64,000 nt of DNA, from positions 359,617-423,616 of the forward strand of contig NZ_JABMCF010000035.1 in the NCBI RefSeq assembly GCF_013359815.1, read 5' to 3'. The notes below the pieces were generated by a model. The model was not told the DNA's origin. It made no database searches and saw only the letters and a program-made list of their open reading frames with translations. Source of the stretch: Curtobacterium flaccumfaciens (GTDB taxonomy: Bacteria > Actinomycetota > Actinomycetes > Actinomycetales > Microbacteriaceae). Positions within the stretch are counted from its first letter, which is position 1, and the number at the start of each line of letters is the position of its first letter. Made by a program: the position numbers and the translations under genes. Positions 50,651 to 64,000 of the stretch are shown in pieces.

Positions 50651-53142
50651 TGCGCGTCCCACTCCGTTGGCTCGGTGAGTCCGTCGACCTCCCCGAGGAC
50701 GTCACCCTCGAGCACGTCCACGCGGCGCTCGTGTCGGTCGGCTTCGAGGAAGAGGACGTCCACACCTTCGACCTGACCGGTCCCATCGTGGTCGGTCGGG
50801 TCCTCGAGCGCGTCCCCGAGCCGCAGAAGAACGGCAAGACCATCAACTGGTGCCAGGTGGACGTCGGCGAAGCCGAGCCCCGCGGCATCGTCTGCGGCGC
50901 GCACAACTTCGACGTCGGCGACCTCGTCGTCGTCACGCTGCCCGGCGCTGTCCTGCCCGGGCCGTTCCCGATCGCCGCCCGCAAGACCTACGGGCACGTG
51001 TCCGACGGCATGATCGCCTCGGCCCGCGAGCTCGGGCTGGGCGACGAGCACGACGGCATCCTGCGCTTCGCCGACCTCGGCATGGACCCCACCGTCGGTG
51101 CCGACGCCATCGCGCTCCTCGGCCTCGATGACGCCGCGGTCGAGATCAACGTCACGCCGGACCGCGGCTACGTCCTCAGCATGCGCGGGGTCGCCCGTGA
51201 GTACGCGCACGCCACCGGAGCCAGCTTCCACGACCCCGTCGACCGCGTCGCGCCGCGTGCGGCCGAGGGGTTCCGGGTCACGATCGACGACCAGGCCCCG
51301 GTGCGGGGTCGGGTCGGAGCGTCGACGTTCGTCACCCGCGTCGTCCGCGGGATCGACCCGGCCGCGAAGACACCGTCCTGGATGGTGTCGCGTCTGTCGC
51401 TGGCCGGGGTGCGCTCGATCTCCCTGCCCGTCGACATCACGAACTACGTCATGTTCGAGCTCGGCCAGCCGCTGCACGGCTACGACCTGCAGACCGTCGC
51501 GGGCGGCCTCGGCGTGCGTCGGGCGACCGCTGGCGAGACCCTCGAGACCCTCGACGGCACGGTCCGGAAGCTCGACCCCGAAGACCTCGTCATCACCGAC
51601 GACGACGGTCCCGTCGGCCTCGCCGGCGTCATGGGCGGAGCCCGCACCGAGATCTCGGCGAGCACCACCGACGTCCTGATCGAGGCCGCCGGGTTCGACC
51701 AGGTCTCCATCGCCCGCACCGCTCGTCGCCACAAGCTCCCCAGCGAGGCATCCCGTCGCTTCGAGCGCGGGGTCGACCCGCAGGTGGCCGAGGCCGCGGC
51801 GAACCGTGCCGTCGAGCTCCTCGTCGAGCTCGCCGGCGGCACCGCTGACGCCCTCGGGTCGACGCTCGTCGACACCGACCCGCGGGCGACCGTGACGATG
51901 CGGCTCTCGCGTCCGTCCGAGCTCGTCGGCGTCGACTACACGGACGCCGAGGTCATCGACACGCTCCGTGCGATCGGTGCCACGGTCGAGACCGACGGTG
52001 AGCAGCTCGCGGTCACTCCGCCCACCTGGCGTCCCGACCTGACCGACGACACCACCCTCGTCGAAGAGGTCGCGCGCATCGTCGGCTACGACCGGATCCC
52101 GAGCGTGCTGCCGGTCGCGCCGCCCGGCCGGGGCCTGACCCGGCACCAGCAGGCTCGTCGTCGGGTCGCCTCGGCGCTGGCCGCGGCGGGCCTGACCGAG
52201 GTCGTCACGGCACCGTTCGTGTCAGTCGCCACGCAGGACGCCTACCCGGGGATCGACCCGCAGGGCGGACCGAGCGTCGTGCTCGCGAACGCCCTGGACA
52301 GCGAGCAGAACCTCCTGCGCCGGAGCGGCGTCCCGGCCCTGGTCGACGCCGCCCGTCGCAACGTGTCGCGCGGGCTCGTCGACGTCGCCCTCTACGAGAC
52401 GTCCCGGGTGTTCCTGCCGGTGACGGGCGTGACGCTCGGCACCGACGAGGTCCCGGCGGGCGCCGCCCGGCCCGACCGTGCGACGCTCGAGGCGCTGGAC
52501 GCCTCGCTGCCCGCCCAGCCCTTCCACGTCGCCGCACTGCTCACCGGCCACCGGGTCGTCAAGCAGCCCGGCACCACGGCAGAACCGTTCGGCATCGCCG
52601 ACGCGATCGACGCTGCCCGTCAGGTCGCCTGGGCCGTCGGTGTGGAACTCACCGTCGCGCAGACGACCCACCCGTCCCTGCACCCGGGCCGGGCCGCGTC
52701 GCTGCTCGTCGACGGCACGGTCGTGGGCGTCGCCGGTGAGCTCCTGCCCGAACTGGCCGAGGCCGCCGTCCTGCCCCGGGTGGTGGCGGTCGTCGAGCTC
52801 GACCTCGACGCGCTGGTCGCCGCTGCCCCGGAACTCGTCGCGGTCGCGCCGATCGTCTCCTACCCGGCGGCCACGCAGGACCTCTCGCTCGTCGTCGACG
52901 CCGGTGTGCCGGCCGGTGACGTGCTGGATGCGGTGCGCTCTGGCGCCGGAGACCTGTTGGAGTATGCTCGGCTCGTGGATGACTACCGGGGCTCCGGCGT
53001 GGACGAGGGACAGAAGTCCCTGACGTTCGCCCTGCGCTTCCGTGCCACGGACCGCACGCTGACCGCTGCCGAGGCCACCGAGGCCCGTGACGGCGCTGTC
53101 CGACGTGCCGGCGAGCGATTCGGGGCGACCCTGCGCGACTGA
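50650..53142 (+). CDS. pheT: Phenylalanine-tRNA ligase beta subunit
   Basis: An 830-residue subunit with the usual domain order: the EMAP-like tRNA-binding domain (about 40-150, [21 protein letters not shown]), B3/B4 editing domain (about 210-400, including [18 protein letters not shown]), B5 (about 410-475), the class II-like core and the C-terminal anticodon-binding FDX-ACB domain ending [12 protein letters not shown]. Length is typical. Its ATG overlaps the pheS TGA (TGATG). Confidence 0.97.
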   Translation: MRVPLRWLGESVDLPEDVTLEHVHAALVSVGFEEEDVHTFDLTGPIVVGRVLERVPEPQKNGKTINWCQVDVGEAEPRGIVCGAHNFDVGDLVVVTLPGAVLPGPFPIAARKTYGHVSDGMIASARELGLGDEHDGILRFADLGMDPTVGADAIALLGLDDAAVEINVTPDRGYVLSMRGVAREYAHATGASFHDPVDRVAPRAAEGFRVTIDDQAPVRGRVGASTFVTRVVRGIDPAAKTPSWMVSRLSLAGVRSISLPVDITNYVMFELGQPLHGYDLQTVAGGLGVRRATAGETLETLDGTVRKLDPEDLVITDDDGPVGLAGVMGGARTEISASTTDVLIEAAGFDQVSIARTARRHKLPSEASRRFERGVDPQVAEAAANRAVELLVELAGGTADALGSTLVDTDPRATVTMRLSRPSELVGVDYTDAEVIDTLRAIGATVETDGEQLAVTPPTWRPDLTDDTTLVEEVARIVGYDRIPSVLPVAPPGRGLTRHQQARRRVASALAAAGLTEVVTAPFVSVATQDAYPGIDPQGGPSVVLANALDSEQNLLRRSGVPALVDAARRNVSRGLVDVALYETSRVFLPVTGVTLGTDEVPAGAARPDRATLEALDASLPAQPFHVAALLTGHRVVKQPGTTAEPFGIADAIDAARQVAWAVGVELTVAQTTHPSLHPGRAASLLVDGTVVGVAGELLPELAEAAVLPRVVAVVELDLDALVAAAPELVAVAPIVSYPAATQDLSLVVDAGVPAGDVLDAVRSGAGDLLEYARLVDDYRGSGVDEGQKSLTFALRFRATDRTLTAAEATEARDGAVRRAGERFGATLRD

Positions 53143-53219
53143 CCCACACGGGATCAGCACCGCCCGGGGTCGCCGCCTCCGACTCTCTCGACGACCAGTC
53201 CGACCAAAGGTGGAATCCC

Positions 53220-54317
53220 ATGTCCGTATCCGTCGCCGTGGCGGGAGCCTCCGGCTACGCGGGTGGTGAGCTCCTGCGCGTGCTCTCCGCCCACCCCGAG
53301 TTCGAGGTCAGGACGGTGACGGCGTTCTCGAACGCCGGACAGCCCCTGATCGCGACGCAGCCGCACCTCCGTTCCCTGTCGCACCTGACGCTGGCGGAGA
53401 CGACGGCCGAGACGCTGCGCGGGCACGACGTCGTGTTCCTGGCGCTGCCGCACGGGCAGTCGGGAGCGATCACCGCGGAACTCGGCGACGACGCGCTCGT
53501 CATCGACTGCGGCGCGGACCACCGGCTGACGGACCCGGCGGCGTGGGAGCGGTTCTACGGCGGTGACTACTTCGGCGCGTGGACGTACGGTCTGCCCGAG
53601 CTCCTGCTCGCGGCGCCCACCCCGGGTTCGGCCGATGAATGGCGCGAGGTCGACGACATCGCATCGCAGGGCAAGCAGCGTTCCGCCCTGGTCGGCACGA
53701 AGCGCATCGCGGTCCCCGGCTGCAACGTCACCGCGGTGACGCTCGGCATCCAGCCGGGCATCCAGGCCGGCCTCGTCGAGTCCGACGACCTCGTCGCGGT
53801 GCTCAGCGTCGGCCCGAGTGGTGCCGGCAAGAAGCTGGCCACCACCTACCTGGCCTCCGAGATCATGGGGTCCGCCAGCGCCTACGCCGTCGGTGGCTCG
53901 CACCGGCACGTCCCCGAGATCCAGCAGAACCTGCAGGTCGCGGGGGCGGCCGACGTGACGATCTCGTTCACGCCGGTCCTGGTCCCGATGTCGCGGGGGA
54001 TCCTGGCGACCACCACCGCGAAGCTCTCGCCCGGCGTCAGCGCACGCGACGTCCGGCTCGCCTGGGAGCAGGCGTACGCCGACGAGCCCTTCGTCCACCT
54101 GCTGCCCGAGGGCGAGTTCCCCCGGGTCGCGGACACGATCGGTGCGAACACCGCGCTCGTCGGCATCGCCGTCGACGAGGCCGCCGGTCGCGTCGTCGCG
54201 GTGACCGCGCTCGACAACCTCGCCAAGGGCACGGCCGGCGCCGCCGTCCAGTCGGCGAACATCGCCCTCGGTCTCCCCGAGACCACGGGCCTCAGCGTGG
54301 ACGGAGTCGCACCGTGA
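53220..54317 (+). CDS. argC: N-acetyl-gamma-glutamyl-phosphate reductase
   Basis: A 365-residue NADPH-dependent enzyme of arginine synthesis. The nucleotide motif [14 protein letters not shown] is at the start, the catalytic cysteine is in [11 protein letters not shown] (near residue 167), and [10 protein letters not shown] (near 226) carries the conserved His. It is first of seven overlapping or closely spaced arg genes. AAAGGTGGAA precedes the ATG. I could not find a clear ArgR box in the 77-base gap after pheT. Confidence 0.97.
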   Translation: MSVSVAVAGASGYAGGELLRVLSAHPEFEVRTVTAFSNAGQPLIATQPHLRSLSHLTLAETTAETLRGHDVVFLALPHGQSGAITAELGDDALVIDCGADHRLTDPAAWERFYGGDYFGAWTYGLPELLLAAPTPGSADEWREVDDIASQGKQRSALVGTKRIAVPGCNVTAVTLGIQPGIQAGLVESDDLVAVLSVGPSGAGKKLATTYLASEIMGSASAYAVGGSHRHVPEIQQNLQVAGAADVTISFTPVLVPMSRGILATTTAKLSPGVSARDVRLAWEQAYADEPFVHLLPEGEFPRVADTIGANTALVGIAVDEAAGRVVAVTALDNLAKGTAGAAVQSANIALGLPETTGLSVDGVAP

Positions 54318-55513
54318 CCGACGCAGGCACGACCACCCAGACCGAGCCGGGCCTCCAGGGCGTCACCGCGGCAGCGGGCTTCCGCGCCGCCGGTGTCACC
54401 GCAGGCCTCAAGACGAGCGGCAAGCCGGACGTGGCCCTCGTCGTCAACGACGGCCCCGACGCGGCCGTGGCCGCCGTCTTCACCAGCAACCGGGCCCAGG
54501 CGCATCCCGTGATCTGGTCCCGCCAGGTCGTCGGTGACGGCGTCGCGCGTGCCGTCGTCCTGAACTCCGGCGGCGCGAACTGCTTCACCGGCCCGTTCGG
54601 CTTCCAGACCACGCACCTGACGGCCGAGGCCGTGGGCGACGCCCTCGGGATCGGAGCCGGCGACGTCGTCGTCTGCTCCACCGGGCTCATCGGTGTGGGC
54701 GACCAGACCTTCCGCGACAACGTGCTCCGTGGCGTCGACCTGGCGAGCACTGCACTCAGCAGCGACGGCGGTCCCGATGCGGCGACCGCGATCATGACGA
54801 CGGACACGAAGGCCAAGCAGTCCGTCGTGACCGAGGACGGCTGGACCGTCGGCGGCATGGCCAAGGGTGCCGGGATGCTCGCCCCGGGCCTCGCGACGAT
54901 GCTCGTCGTCATCACGACCGACGCCGTGCAGACGCCGGACCAGCTCGACCAGGCGCTCCGTGCCGCCACCCGCATCACGTTCGACCGAGTCGACTCCGAC
55001 GGCTGCATGTCCACGAACGACACCGTCGTGCTGCTGTCGTCGGGTGCGAGCGGGGTGACGCCCGAGGTCGGTGACTTCCAGGAAGCCCTGACCGCGGTCT
55101 GCGCCGATCTGGCCCGCCAGCTGCAGCAGGACGCCGAGGGTGCGAGCCACGACATCGCGATCGAGGTCGTGCACGCCGCGACGGAGGACGACGCCGTGAC
55201 CGTCGGCCGGAGCGTCGCCCGGAACAACCTGTTCAAGGCGGCCGTCTTCGGCAACGACCCGAACTGGGGCCGGGTGCTCGCGGCGATCGGCACCACCGAC
55301 GCCGAGTTCGACCCGTACGCGGTGGACGTCAGCATGAACGGCGTCCGGGTCTGCCACGCGGGCGCACCCGACGAGCCGAGCGACTCCGTCGACCTGACCC
55401 CTCGTGACACCCACGTGCGCATCGACCTCGGTGTCGGCACGCACTCGGCCACGATCCTGACCAACGACCTCACGCACGACTACGTGCACGAGAACAGCGC
55501 GTACTCCAGCTGA
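54314..55513 (+). CDS. argJ: Bifunctional ornithine acetyltransferase / N-acetylglutamate synthase
   Basis: A 399-residue self-cleaving enzyme that recycles the acetyl group from N-acetylornithine to glutamate. The cleavage and nucleophile threonine is in [10 protein letters not shown] (near residue 195); KGAGMLAP just before it and [20 protein letters not shown] (near 315) are conserved. GTG 54314 overlaps the argC stop (GTGA). Whether it also makes N-acetylglutamate from acetyl-CoA cannot be told from sequence. Confidence 0.96.
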   Translation: MTDAGTTTQTEPGLQGVTAAAGFRAAGVTAGLKTSGKPDVALVVNDGPDAAVAAVFTSNRAQAHPVIWSRQVVGDGVARAVVLNSGGANCFTGPFGFQTTHLTAEAVGDALGIGAGDVVVCSTGLIGVGDQTFRDNVLRGVDLASTALSSDGGPDAATAIMTTDTKAKQSVVTEDGWTVGGMAKGAGMLAPGLATMLVVITTDAVQTPDQLDQALRAATRITFDRVDSDGCMSTNDTVVLLSSGASGVTPEVGDFQEALTAVCADLARQLQQDAEGASHDIAIEVVHAATEDDAVTVGRSVARNNLFKAAVFGNDPNWGRVLAAIGTTDAEFDPYAVDVSMNGVRVCHAGAPDEPSDSVDLTPRDTHVRIDLGVGTHSATILTNDLTHDYVHENSAYSS

Positions 55514-56565
55514 TGGCGGCGGACACGAACGGGGCCGGTACGCCCCTCACGAAGGAAGAAGAACACGAGTTCGCCGCGGTCAAGGCCGCGACGCTCATCG
55601 AGTCGCTGCCCTGGCTGAAGCGCTTCTCGGGCAAGGTCGTCGTGGTCAAGTTCGGCGGCAACGCCATGGTGAACGAGGACCTGAAGCGCGCCTTCGCCGA
55701 GGACATGGTCTACCTGCGCTACGCCGGTCTGCACCCCGTCGTCGTGCACGGCGGGGGGCCGCAGATCTCCGCCGCCCTCAAGGAACAGGGCATCGAGTCC
55801 GAGTTCCGCGGCGGCTACCGCGTCACGACGACCGAGGCGATCACCGTCGTCCGCGACGTCCTGGCCGGCGAGGTCAACCGCGAGATCGTCGACTTGATGA
55901 ACGAACACGGCGAGGGCCTGGCCGTCGGCGTGTTCGGCGACGGCGGCTCGTTGTTCACCGGCGAGAAGAAGGGCGTCGTCGTCGACGGGCAGGAGTACGA
56001 CCTCGGCCACGTCGGGGACATCACCCACGTCGACCCGTCGGGTGTGCTCGCCGCGATCGAGGCCGGCCGGATCCCGGTCGTCTCGAGCATCGCGATCGAC
56101 GACGCGCACCCCGACCAGGCACTCAACGTGAACGCGGACGCTGCGGCGGGTGCCCTGGCGATCGCGCTCCGCGCCTCGAAGCTCATGATGCTCACCGACG
56201 TCCCCGGGCTGTACCGCCACTGGCCCGACCGGGACTCGATCGTCGACCTCATCGCGGTCGACGAGCTCCGCGAACTCCTGCCGAGCCTCGAGTCGGGGAT
56301 GATCCCGAAGATGACCGCGTGCCTCGACGCCGTGGTCGGCGGGGTCGGCGGTGCGACGATCATCGACGGCCGGATCCCGCACTCGATCCTGCTCGAGGTC
56401 TTCACCCTGCGGGGTGCGGGCACCGAGGTGATCCCGGACCCGAGCCGACGAACCGAGAACCAGATGACCCACGCCGAGATCGGCCGTCGCGTGGCGTCGC
56501 CGTCGATCGACAGCAGTACCGGCCAGCACGTGGCGGGTACGGACGAGAAGGGACACCAGCAGTGA
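55513..56565 (+). CDS. argB: Acetylglutamate kinase
   Basis: A 350-residue amino-acid kinase-fold enzyme. [12 protein letters not shown] (near residue 41) binds [13 protein letters not shown] (near 76) and [13 protein letters not shown] (near 203) bind substrate. The N-terminal extension with the [12 protein letters not shown] segment is typical of arginine-inhibitable hexameric enzymes. The C-terminal 45 residues after EVIPDPSRR are a non-conserved tail. The ATG overlaps the argJ stop. Confidence 0.97.
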   Translation: MAADTNGAGTPLTKEEEHEFAAVKAATLIESLPWLKRFSGKVVVVKFGGNAMVNEDLKRAFAEDMVYLRYAGLHPVVVHGGGPQISAALKEQGIESEFRGGYRVTTTEAITVVRDVLAGEVNREIVDLMNEHGEGLAVGVFGDGGSLFTGEKKGVVVDGQEYDLGHVGDITHVDPSGVLAAIEAGRIPVVSSIAIDDAHPDQALNVNADAAAGALAIALRASKLMMLTDVPGLYRHWPDRDSIVDLIAVDELRELLPSLESGMIPKMTACLDAVVGGVGGATIIDGRIPHSILLEVFTLRGAGTEVIPDPSRRTENQMTHAEIGRRVASPSIDSSTGQHVAGTDEKGHQQ

Positions 56566-57785
56566 GCACCGAGACGCAGACCGAGACCTGGAACGACCGG
56601 TTCGGGGCGTCGCTCATGCGATCCCTGACCCCGCCCAAGATCATGCTCGAGCGTGGCCAGGGTTGCCGCGTCTGGGACGTCGACGGCAACGAGTACCTCG
56701 ACTTCCTCGCCGGCATCGCGGTGAACTCGCTCGGCCACGCGCACCCCGCCCTGGTGGAGGCGATCGCCGACCAGGCCGCGAAGCTCGTGCACGTGTCGAA
56801 CTACTTCGCCACCCCGCCGCAGCTCGAACTCGCCGAGCGGCTGAAGCGCATCACCGGTGCGGGCGACGCTGGCCGTGTCTACTTCGGCAACTCCGGCGCC
56901 GAGGCGAACGAGGCCGCGTTCAAGCTGGCCCGCCTCAACAAGGGTGCGGACGGCACGAAGACCCGGATCCTCGCGCTCAAGCAGGGCTTCCACGGGCGCA
57001 CGATGGGTGCCCTCGCGCTCACCGGCAAGCCTGCGCTGCAGCAGGACTTCCTGCCGATGATCCCCGGCGTCGAGCACATCGACACCTCGATCGAGGCGCT
57101 CGAAGCGTCGATCGACGACTCCGTCGCCGCCCTGATCCTCGAACCCATCAAGGGCGAGGCCGGCGTGGTCGACCTGCCCGAGGGCTTCCTGCTGGCGGCA
57201 CGCCGACTGACCGCGGAGCACGGCGCACTGCTGATCCTCGACGAGATCCAGACGGGTGTCGGCCGGACCGGCAACTGGTTCGCGTTCCAGGGCCACGGGG
57301 TGACGCCGGACGCCATCACCGTCGCGAAGGGCATCGCCGGGGGCTTCCCCATCGGCGCCCTCGTCACGTTCGGCTGGGCGTCCGACCTGTTCTCGGCCGG
57401 CCAGCACGGGTCGACCTTCGGCGGCAACCCGCTCGGCACCCGCGTCGCCAACGCGGTGCTCGAGGAGATCGAGCGTGCGGAGCTCGTCGCCGGCGCAGTG
57501 GTCAAGGGCGAGCGGATCCGTGACGGCATCCGCGCCATCGGTTCCCCGCTGGTGGAAGAGGTCCGTGGCACCGGCCTGCTCATCGGCGTCGGTCTGACCG
57601 GTCCGATCGGCCCGGCCGTCAACGCAGCCGCCCTCGAGCGCGGCCTCATCATCAACGCCCCCAACGAGTCGAGCCTGCGCATCGCGCCGCCGCTCATCGT
57701 GTCCGATGCCGAGATCGACGAGTTCCTGTCGATCCTCGCCCAGAGCCTCGCGGCCGTCGCCGCAGCGCAGGAGCCCACCGCATGA
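56562..57785 (+). CDS. argD: Acetylornithine aminotransferase
   Basis: A 407-residue class III PLP-dependent aminotransferase. [18 protein letters not shown] (near residue 107) grips the cofactor phosphate, [14 protein letters not shown] (near 225) contains the PLP aspartate, and [15 protein letters not shown] (near 252) contains the Schiff-base lysine. GTG 56562 overlaps the argB stop by 4 bases. It uses glutamate to make N-acetylornithine. Confidence 0.95.
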   Translation: MSTETQTETWNDRFGASLMRSLTPPKIMLERGQGCRVWDVDGNEYLDFLAGIAVNSLGHAHPALVEAIADQAAKLVHVSNYFATPPQLELAERLKRITGAGDAGRVYFGNSGAEANEAAFKLARLNKGADGTKTRILALKQGFHGRTMGALALTGKPALQQDFLPMIPGVEHIDTSIEALEASIDDSVAALILEPIKGEAGVVDLPEGFLLAARRLTAEHGALLILDEIQTGVGRTGNWFAFQGHGVTPDAITVAKGIAGGFPIGALVTFGWASDLFSAGQHGSTFGGNPLGTRVANAVLEEIERAELVAGAVVKGERIRDGIRAIGSPLVEEVRGTGLLIGVGLTGPIGPAVNAAALERGLIINAPNESSLRIAPPLIVSDAEIDEFLSILAQSLAAVAAAQEPTA

Positions 57786-58705
57786 CCCGCCACTTCCTCC
57801 GCGACGACGACCTGAGCCAGGCCGAGCAGTCCGCGATCCTCGACATCGCCGACCGCATGAAGGCCGACCGCTGGGCGGAGAAGCCGCTGGCCGGTCCGCA
57901 GAGCGTCGCGGTGATCTTCGACAAGTCGTCGACCCGTACCCGGGTGTCCTTCCACGTCGGCATCTCCGACCTCGGCGGCAGCCCGCTGATCATCTCGACG
58001 GCGAACAGCCAGCTCGGCGGCAAGGAGACCCCGTCGGACACGGCCCGCGTGCTCGAGCGCATGGTGTCGGCGATCGTGTGGCGCACCTACGGTCAGGCCG
58101 GGCTCGAGGAGATGGCCGCCGGCACGACGGTCCCCGTCGTCAACGCGCTGTCCGACGACTTCCACCCCTGCCAGCTCCTCGCCGACCTGCTCACCATCCG
58201 TGAGCACCGCGGCGCCCTCGCCGGGCAGACCGTGGCGTTCATCGGCGACGGTGCGAGCAACATGGCGCAGTCGTACCTGCTCGCCGGGGCGACAGCGGGC
58301 ATGCACGTCCGCGTCGCCGCCCCCGCCGAGTTCTCCCCGTCGGCGCAGGTCGTCACCGACGCCGAGGAACGCGCCGCCGTGACGGGCGGCTCCGTCCTCG
58401 TGGTGACCGACCCGGTTGCCGCGGTCGCTGGTGCCGACGTGGTCGTCACCGACACCTGGGTGTCGATGGGCAAGGAGTCCGAGAAGCAGTCGCGCCTCGA
58501 CACCTTCGCGGGGTACCGCGTCGACGACGCGCTCATGGCGTACGCCGCCGACGACGCCGTCTTCATGCACTGCCTGCCGGCCGACCGGGGGTTCGAAGTG
58601 ACCGCCGACGTCATCGACGGCCCGCGCAGCATCATCTGGGACGAGGCGGAGAACCGTCTGCACGCCCAGAAGGCGCTGCTGGCCTGGCTGCTCGCCAACG
58701 ACTAG
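57782..58705 (+). CDS. argF: Ornithine carbamoyltransferase
   Basis: A 307-residue enzyme making citrulline. The carbamoyl-phosphate loop SSTRTRVSF is near residue 50, DDFHPCQLLADLLT near 123, and the ornithine-site HCLPADRG near 262. The ATG overlaps the argD stop (ATGA). In many actinobacteria argR follows argF, but here argG follows after 18 bases. Confidence 0.96.
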   Translation: MTRHFLRDDDLSQAEQSAILDIADRMKADRWAEKPLAGPQSVAVIFDKSSTRTRVSFHVGISDLGGSPLIISTANSQLGGKETPSDTARVLERMVSAIVWRTYGQAGLEEMAAGTTVPVVNALSDDFHPCQLLADLLTIREHRGALAGQTVAFIGDGASNMAQSYLLAGATAGMHVRVAAPAEFSPSAQVVTDAEERAAVTGGSVLVVTDPVAAVAGADVVVTDTWVSMGKESEKQSRLDTFAGYRVDDALMAYAADDAVFMHCLPADRGFEVTADVIDGPRSIIWDEAENRLHAQKALLAWLLAND

Positions 58706-58723
58706 CCGACGGATCGGACACCA

Positions 58724-62090
<3,367 letters not shown>

Positions 62091-62153
62091 ACCCGGCCAC
62101 GGGCCTCCCGGCCGCCGCGCCTGCCGGACGTCCGTCGCCGCTACGATGGCGGG

Positions 62154-63467
62154 GTGTCCAGTGATACCGCTCAAGACGTCCTGACGCGCCAGCAGAACGA
62201 CCCCGCCTTCGACTCGGTGTGGGACGAACTGCAGTGGCGCGGGCTGGTGCAGGTCTCGACCGACGAGACCGCGCTGCAAGAGGCCCTCGACGGTGAGCCG
62301 ATCACGTACTACTGCGGCTTCGACCCGACCGCGCCGTCGCTGCACTGCGGCAACCTCCTGCAGCTCCTGACCATGCGACGGCTGCAGCTCGCCGGGCACA
62401 AGCCGCTCGCGTTGGTGGGTGGTTCGACCGGTCTCATCGGCGATCCGCGTCCCACGGCCGAGCGCACGCTGAACACGCCGGAGACCGTGGCGGAGTGGGT
62501 GTCCCGGCTGCAGACCCAGGTGTCCCGGTTCCTCAGTCCGGACGGCGACAACGGCGTCCGGCTGGTGAACAACCTCGACTGGACCGCCCCGTTGTCCGCG
62601 ATCGACTTCCTGCGCGACGTCGGCAAGTACTTCCGCGTCAACTCGATGCTCAAGAAGGACGCGGTGGCCGCGCGCCTGAACTCCGATGCGGGGATCAGCT
62701 ACACCGAGTTCAGCTACCAGATCCTGCAGGGGCTCGACTACCGCGAACTCTTCCGGCAGTACGGGTGCACGCTGCAGACCGGTGGCTCGGACCAGTGGGG
62801 CAACCTGACCTCGGGCACGGAGCTCGTCCGTCGTGCCGAAGGCGCCACGGTGCACGCTCTCGGGACCCCGCTCATCACGAACTCCGACGGGACGAAGTTC
62901 GGCAAGAGCGAGGGCAACGCGATCTGGCTCGACGCCGAGATGACCTCGCCCTACGCCATGTACCAGTTCTGGCTCAACACGACGGACGCCGACGTGATCG
63001 CCCGACTGCGGCAGTTCACGTTCCTGACGCGCGCCGAGATCGAACGACTCGAGCAGGCCGTCGCCGACGAGCCCTTCCGACGAGAGGCCCAGCGGACCCT
63101 GGCCTTCGAGGTCACCTCGATCGTGCACGGAGTGGCGGCGACCCAGGCGGCGATCGATGCCGCGGCCGCGCTGTTCGGCAACGGTGACCTCGGTGCGCTC
63201 GACCCGGAGACCCTGCGGTCGGCGATCGCCGCGCTGCCGGGGTCGGTGACGCTCGACTCCGGAGCGGACGTCGCACGAGCACTTGTGGAGACCGGACTCG
63301 TGAAGTCCCTCGGCGAGGCCCGCCGCGCGATCGACCAGGGCGGCGTCTCCGTGAACAACGTCCGGGCCGAAGACCCGGCCGCCCCGCTGTCCGACCTCGC
63401 CCTGCCCGGGGGAGTGCTCGTCCTCCGTCGTGGCAAGAAGACCCTCGCCGGAGTGACGCTCGCCTGA
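62154..63467 (+). CDS. tyrS: Tyrosine-tRNA ligase
   Basis: A 437-residue class I synthetase. The Rossmann core has YYCGFDPTAPSLHCGNLL (HIGH-type HCGN near residue 64), the GGSDQWGN substrate loop (near 212) and the KMSKS-type KFGKS (near 249). A C-terminal S4 RNA-binding domain (about 370-437) follows. TACGAT (62142-62147) lies 6 bases before the GTG, so it is leaderless. A terminator and an rRNA operon follow. Confidence 0.97.
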   Translation: MSSDTAQDVLTRQQNDPAFDSVWDELQWRGLVQVSTDETALQEALDGEPITYYCGFDPTAPSLHCGNLLQLLTMRRLQLAGHKPLALVGGSTGLIGDPRPTAERTLNTPETVAEWVSRLQTQVSRFLSPDGDNGVRLVNNLDWTAPLSAIDFLRDVGKYFRVNSMLKKDAVAARLNSDAGISYTEFSYQILQGLDYRELFRQYGCTLQTGGSDQWGNLTSGTELVRRAEGATVHALGTPLITNSDGTKFGKSEGNAIWLDAEMTSPYAMYQFWLNTTDADVIARLRQFTFLTRAEIERLEQAVADEPFRREAQRTLAFEVTSIVHGVAATQAAIDAAAALFGNGDLGALDPETLRSAIAALPGSVTLDSGADVARALVETGLVKSLGEARRAIDQGGVSVNNVRAEDPAAPLSDLALPGGVLVLRRGKKTLAGVTLA

Positions 63468-63488
63468 TCCCGGTTGCTCGACCCCTGT

Positions 63489-63519
63489 GATGCCCGGTTC
63501 CCCTGTGGAACCGGGCATC
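63489..63519 (+). terminator. Terminator after tyrS
   Basis: Thirteen-bp perfect arms (63489-63501, 63507-63519) with a 5-base loop. It separates tyrS from the rRNA promoters. Confidence 0.85.
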
Positions 63520-63575
63520 GCTGCGTCCGGGCGACGTGTGTTGCACAACGCGACACGCCCGGGATGGGGGCTGGC

Positions 63576-63605
63576 TTGGCGCACTCGCTCAGGGCTGCGT
63601 ATAGT
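63576..63605 (+). promoter_or_regulatory. rRNA operon promoter P1
   Basis: -35 TTGGCG (63576-63581), an 18-bp spacer and -10 TATAGT (63600-63605). It lies about 400 bases before the window end and starts the rRNA leader. Confidence 0.75.
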
Positions 63606-64000
63606 TCTTACTCGTCACCCCAAAGGTGCGGCGGAGCGGCTGGAGCGAAAGCCCAGAGCACGTCGGCCCTCAAGCGGGACCATCCTCCACTGAAGTTCAG
63701 ATCGGGCCTTGCGCCGGATCGCTTCGACGCCTAGGATGACAAGCCCACCGGTTCTCTCCCCTCGGGATGAGCCACTGGACCTCCGGGTCCGACGAACAAC
63801 CGGTGGCAAGCCAAGAACACAAGCCTTGCGGCTGAAGCTCGAACTCGAGCCGAGGAGCAAGTGCGTCTGGTCCTTGAGAACTCAACAGCGTGCACATTGT
63901 CAATGCCAATTTATTGATTGACCTCGTGCCTGGTCGGCTTGCTGACTGGGTCATGAAGCAATTCCTTTTGGATTGAAGATTGTCAGTAGACAGTCAACAG
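63606..64000 (+). other. Leader of an rRNA operon, upstream of 16S rRNA
   Basis: No protein gene fits this stretch, and GC content falls sharply after 63895. TGGTCCTTGAGAACTC (63868-63883) resembles the boxA-type antitermination and processing region found before and within actinobacterial rRNA operons. The AT-rich part (AATTTATTGATTGACC, then CCTTTTGGATTGAAG) is typical of the sequence just before 16S rRNA. The mature 16S 5' end is not reached, so the gene should begin within about 100 bases past the window. Confidence 0.8.
63709..63737 (+). promoter_or_regulatory. rRNA operon promoter P2
   Basis: -35 TTGCGC (63709-63714), a 17-bp spacer and -10 TAGGAT (63732-63737), about 130 bases downstream of P1. 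Tandem promoters are usual for rRNA operons. Confidence 0.6.

Overview
The window is chromosomal DNA from a high-GC Gram-positive bacterium, most likely a member of the Microbacteriaceae and perhaps Curtobacterium. This rests on the very high GC content, frequent GTG starts, many apparently leaderless genes, actinobacterial gene neighbourhoods (galU-rimJ-sepX-like, a DUF1844 gene divergent from infC, infC-rpmI-rplT-trmH-pheST, argCJBDFGH) and an actinobacterial type of rRNA leader. I see no prophage, insertion sequence, integron or CRISPR array.

Layout. Positions 1-3734: the end of a phosphotransferase gene, then a DHA2-type drug exporter with a TetR regulator and a conspicuous operator. Positions 3775-15170: a complete L-fucose catabolic locus with an ABC importer (no ATPase), GH29 fucosidase, mutarotase, fucose dehydrogenase, lactonase, fuconate dehydratase, an SDR dehydrogenase, a FAH-family hydrolase and a FadR-type GntR regulator. 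Three short palindromes (ACATCGGATGT type) in front of its transcription units probably define the regulon. Positions 15275-24783: a mycoredoxin, then a tightly overlapping cluster of a divergent S-adenosylhomocysteine-hydrolase-like protein, an amidohydrolase, a DUF985 cupin and a polar amino-acid type ABC transporter, followed by an NADPH:quinone reductase, twin lipoproteins and an aldo/keto reductase.

Positions 24965-35877: a membrane protein, a HpcH/HpaI lyase, a 1,281-residue DUF4011 helicase-like protein that has lost its Walker A lysine and Walker B glutamate, a small coupled ORF, pgsA-like, mscL, fmdB-like, 5-formyl-THF cyclo-ligase, galU, rimJ-like, a SepX/GlpR-like division protein and tRNA-Ala(CGC). 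Positions 36075-46515: secreted and envelope proteins (three-repeat GH25-like protein, amidase lipoprotein, PIG-V-like mannosyltransferase), a GH2 glycosidase, a MaoC protein, a CHAD protein and a maltokinase.

Positions 46591-63467: a conserved housekeeping block with DUF1844, infC (apparently with an AUC start), rpmI, rplT, a SpoU methyltransferase, pheS-pheT, the arginine operon argCJBDFGH without argR, a 3-methyladenine DNA glycosylase and tyrS. The last 400 bases are an rRNA operon leader with two promoters; the 16S gene itself should begin just past the window.

Two general features stand out. First, about fifteen genes have a TAnnnT-type -10 hexamer placed 5-9 bases before the start codon and no Shine-Dalgarno sequence, as expected for leaderless mRNAs. 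Second, most transcription-unit ends carry long GC-rich palindromes, some related in sequence, including two copies of a roughly 70-bp element and a dispersed CCTGGAGGC family that also appears inside coding sequence.
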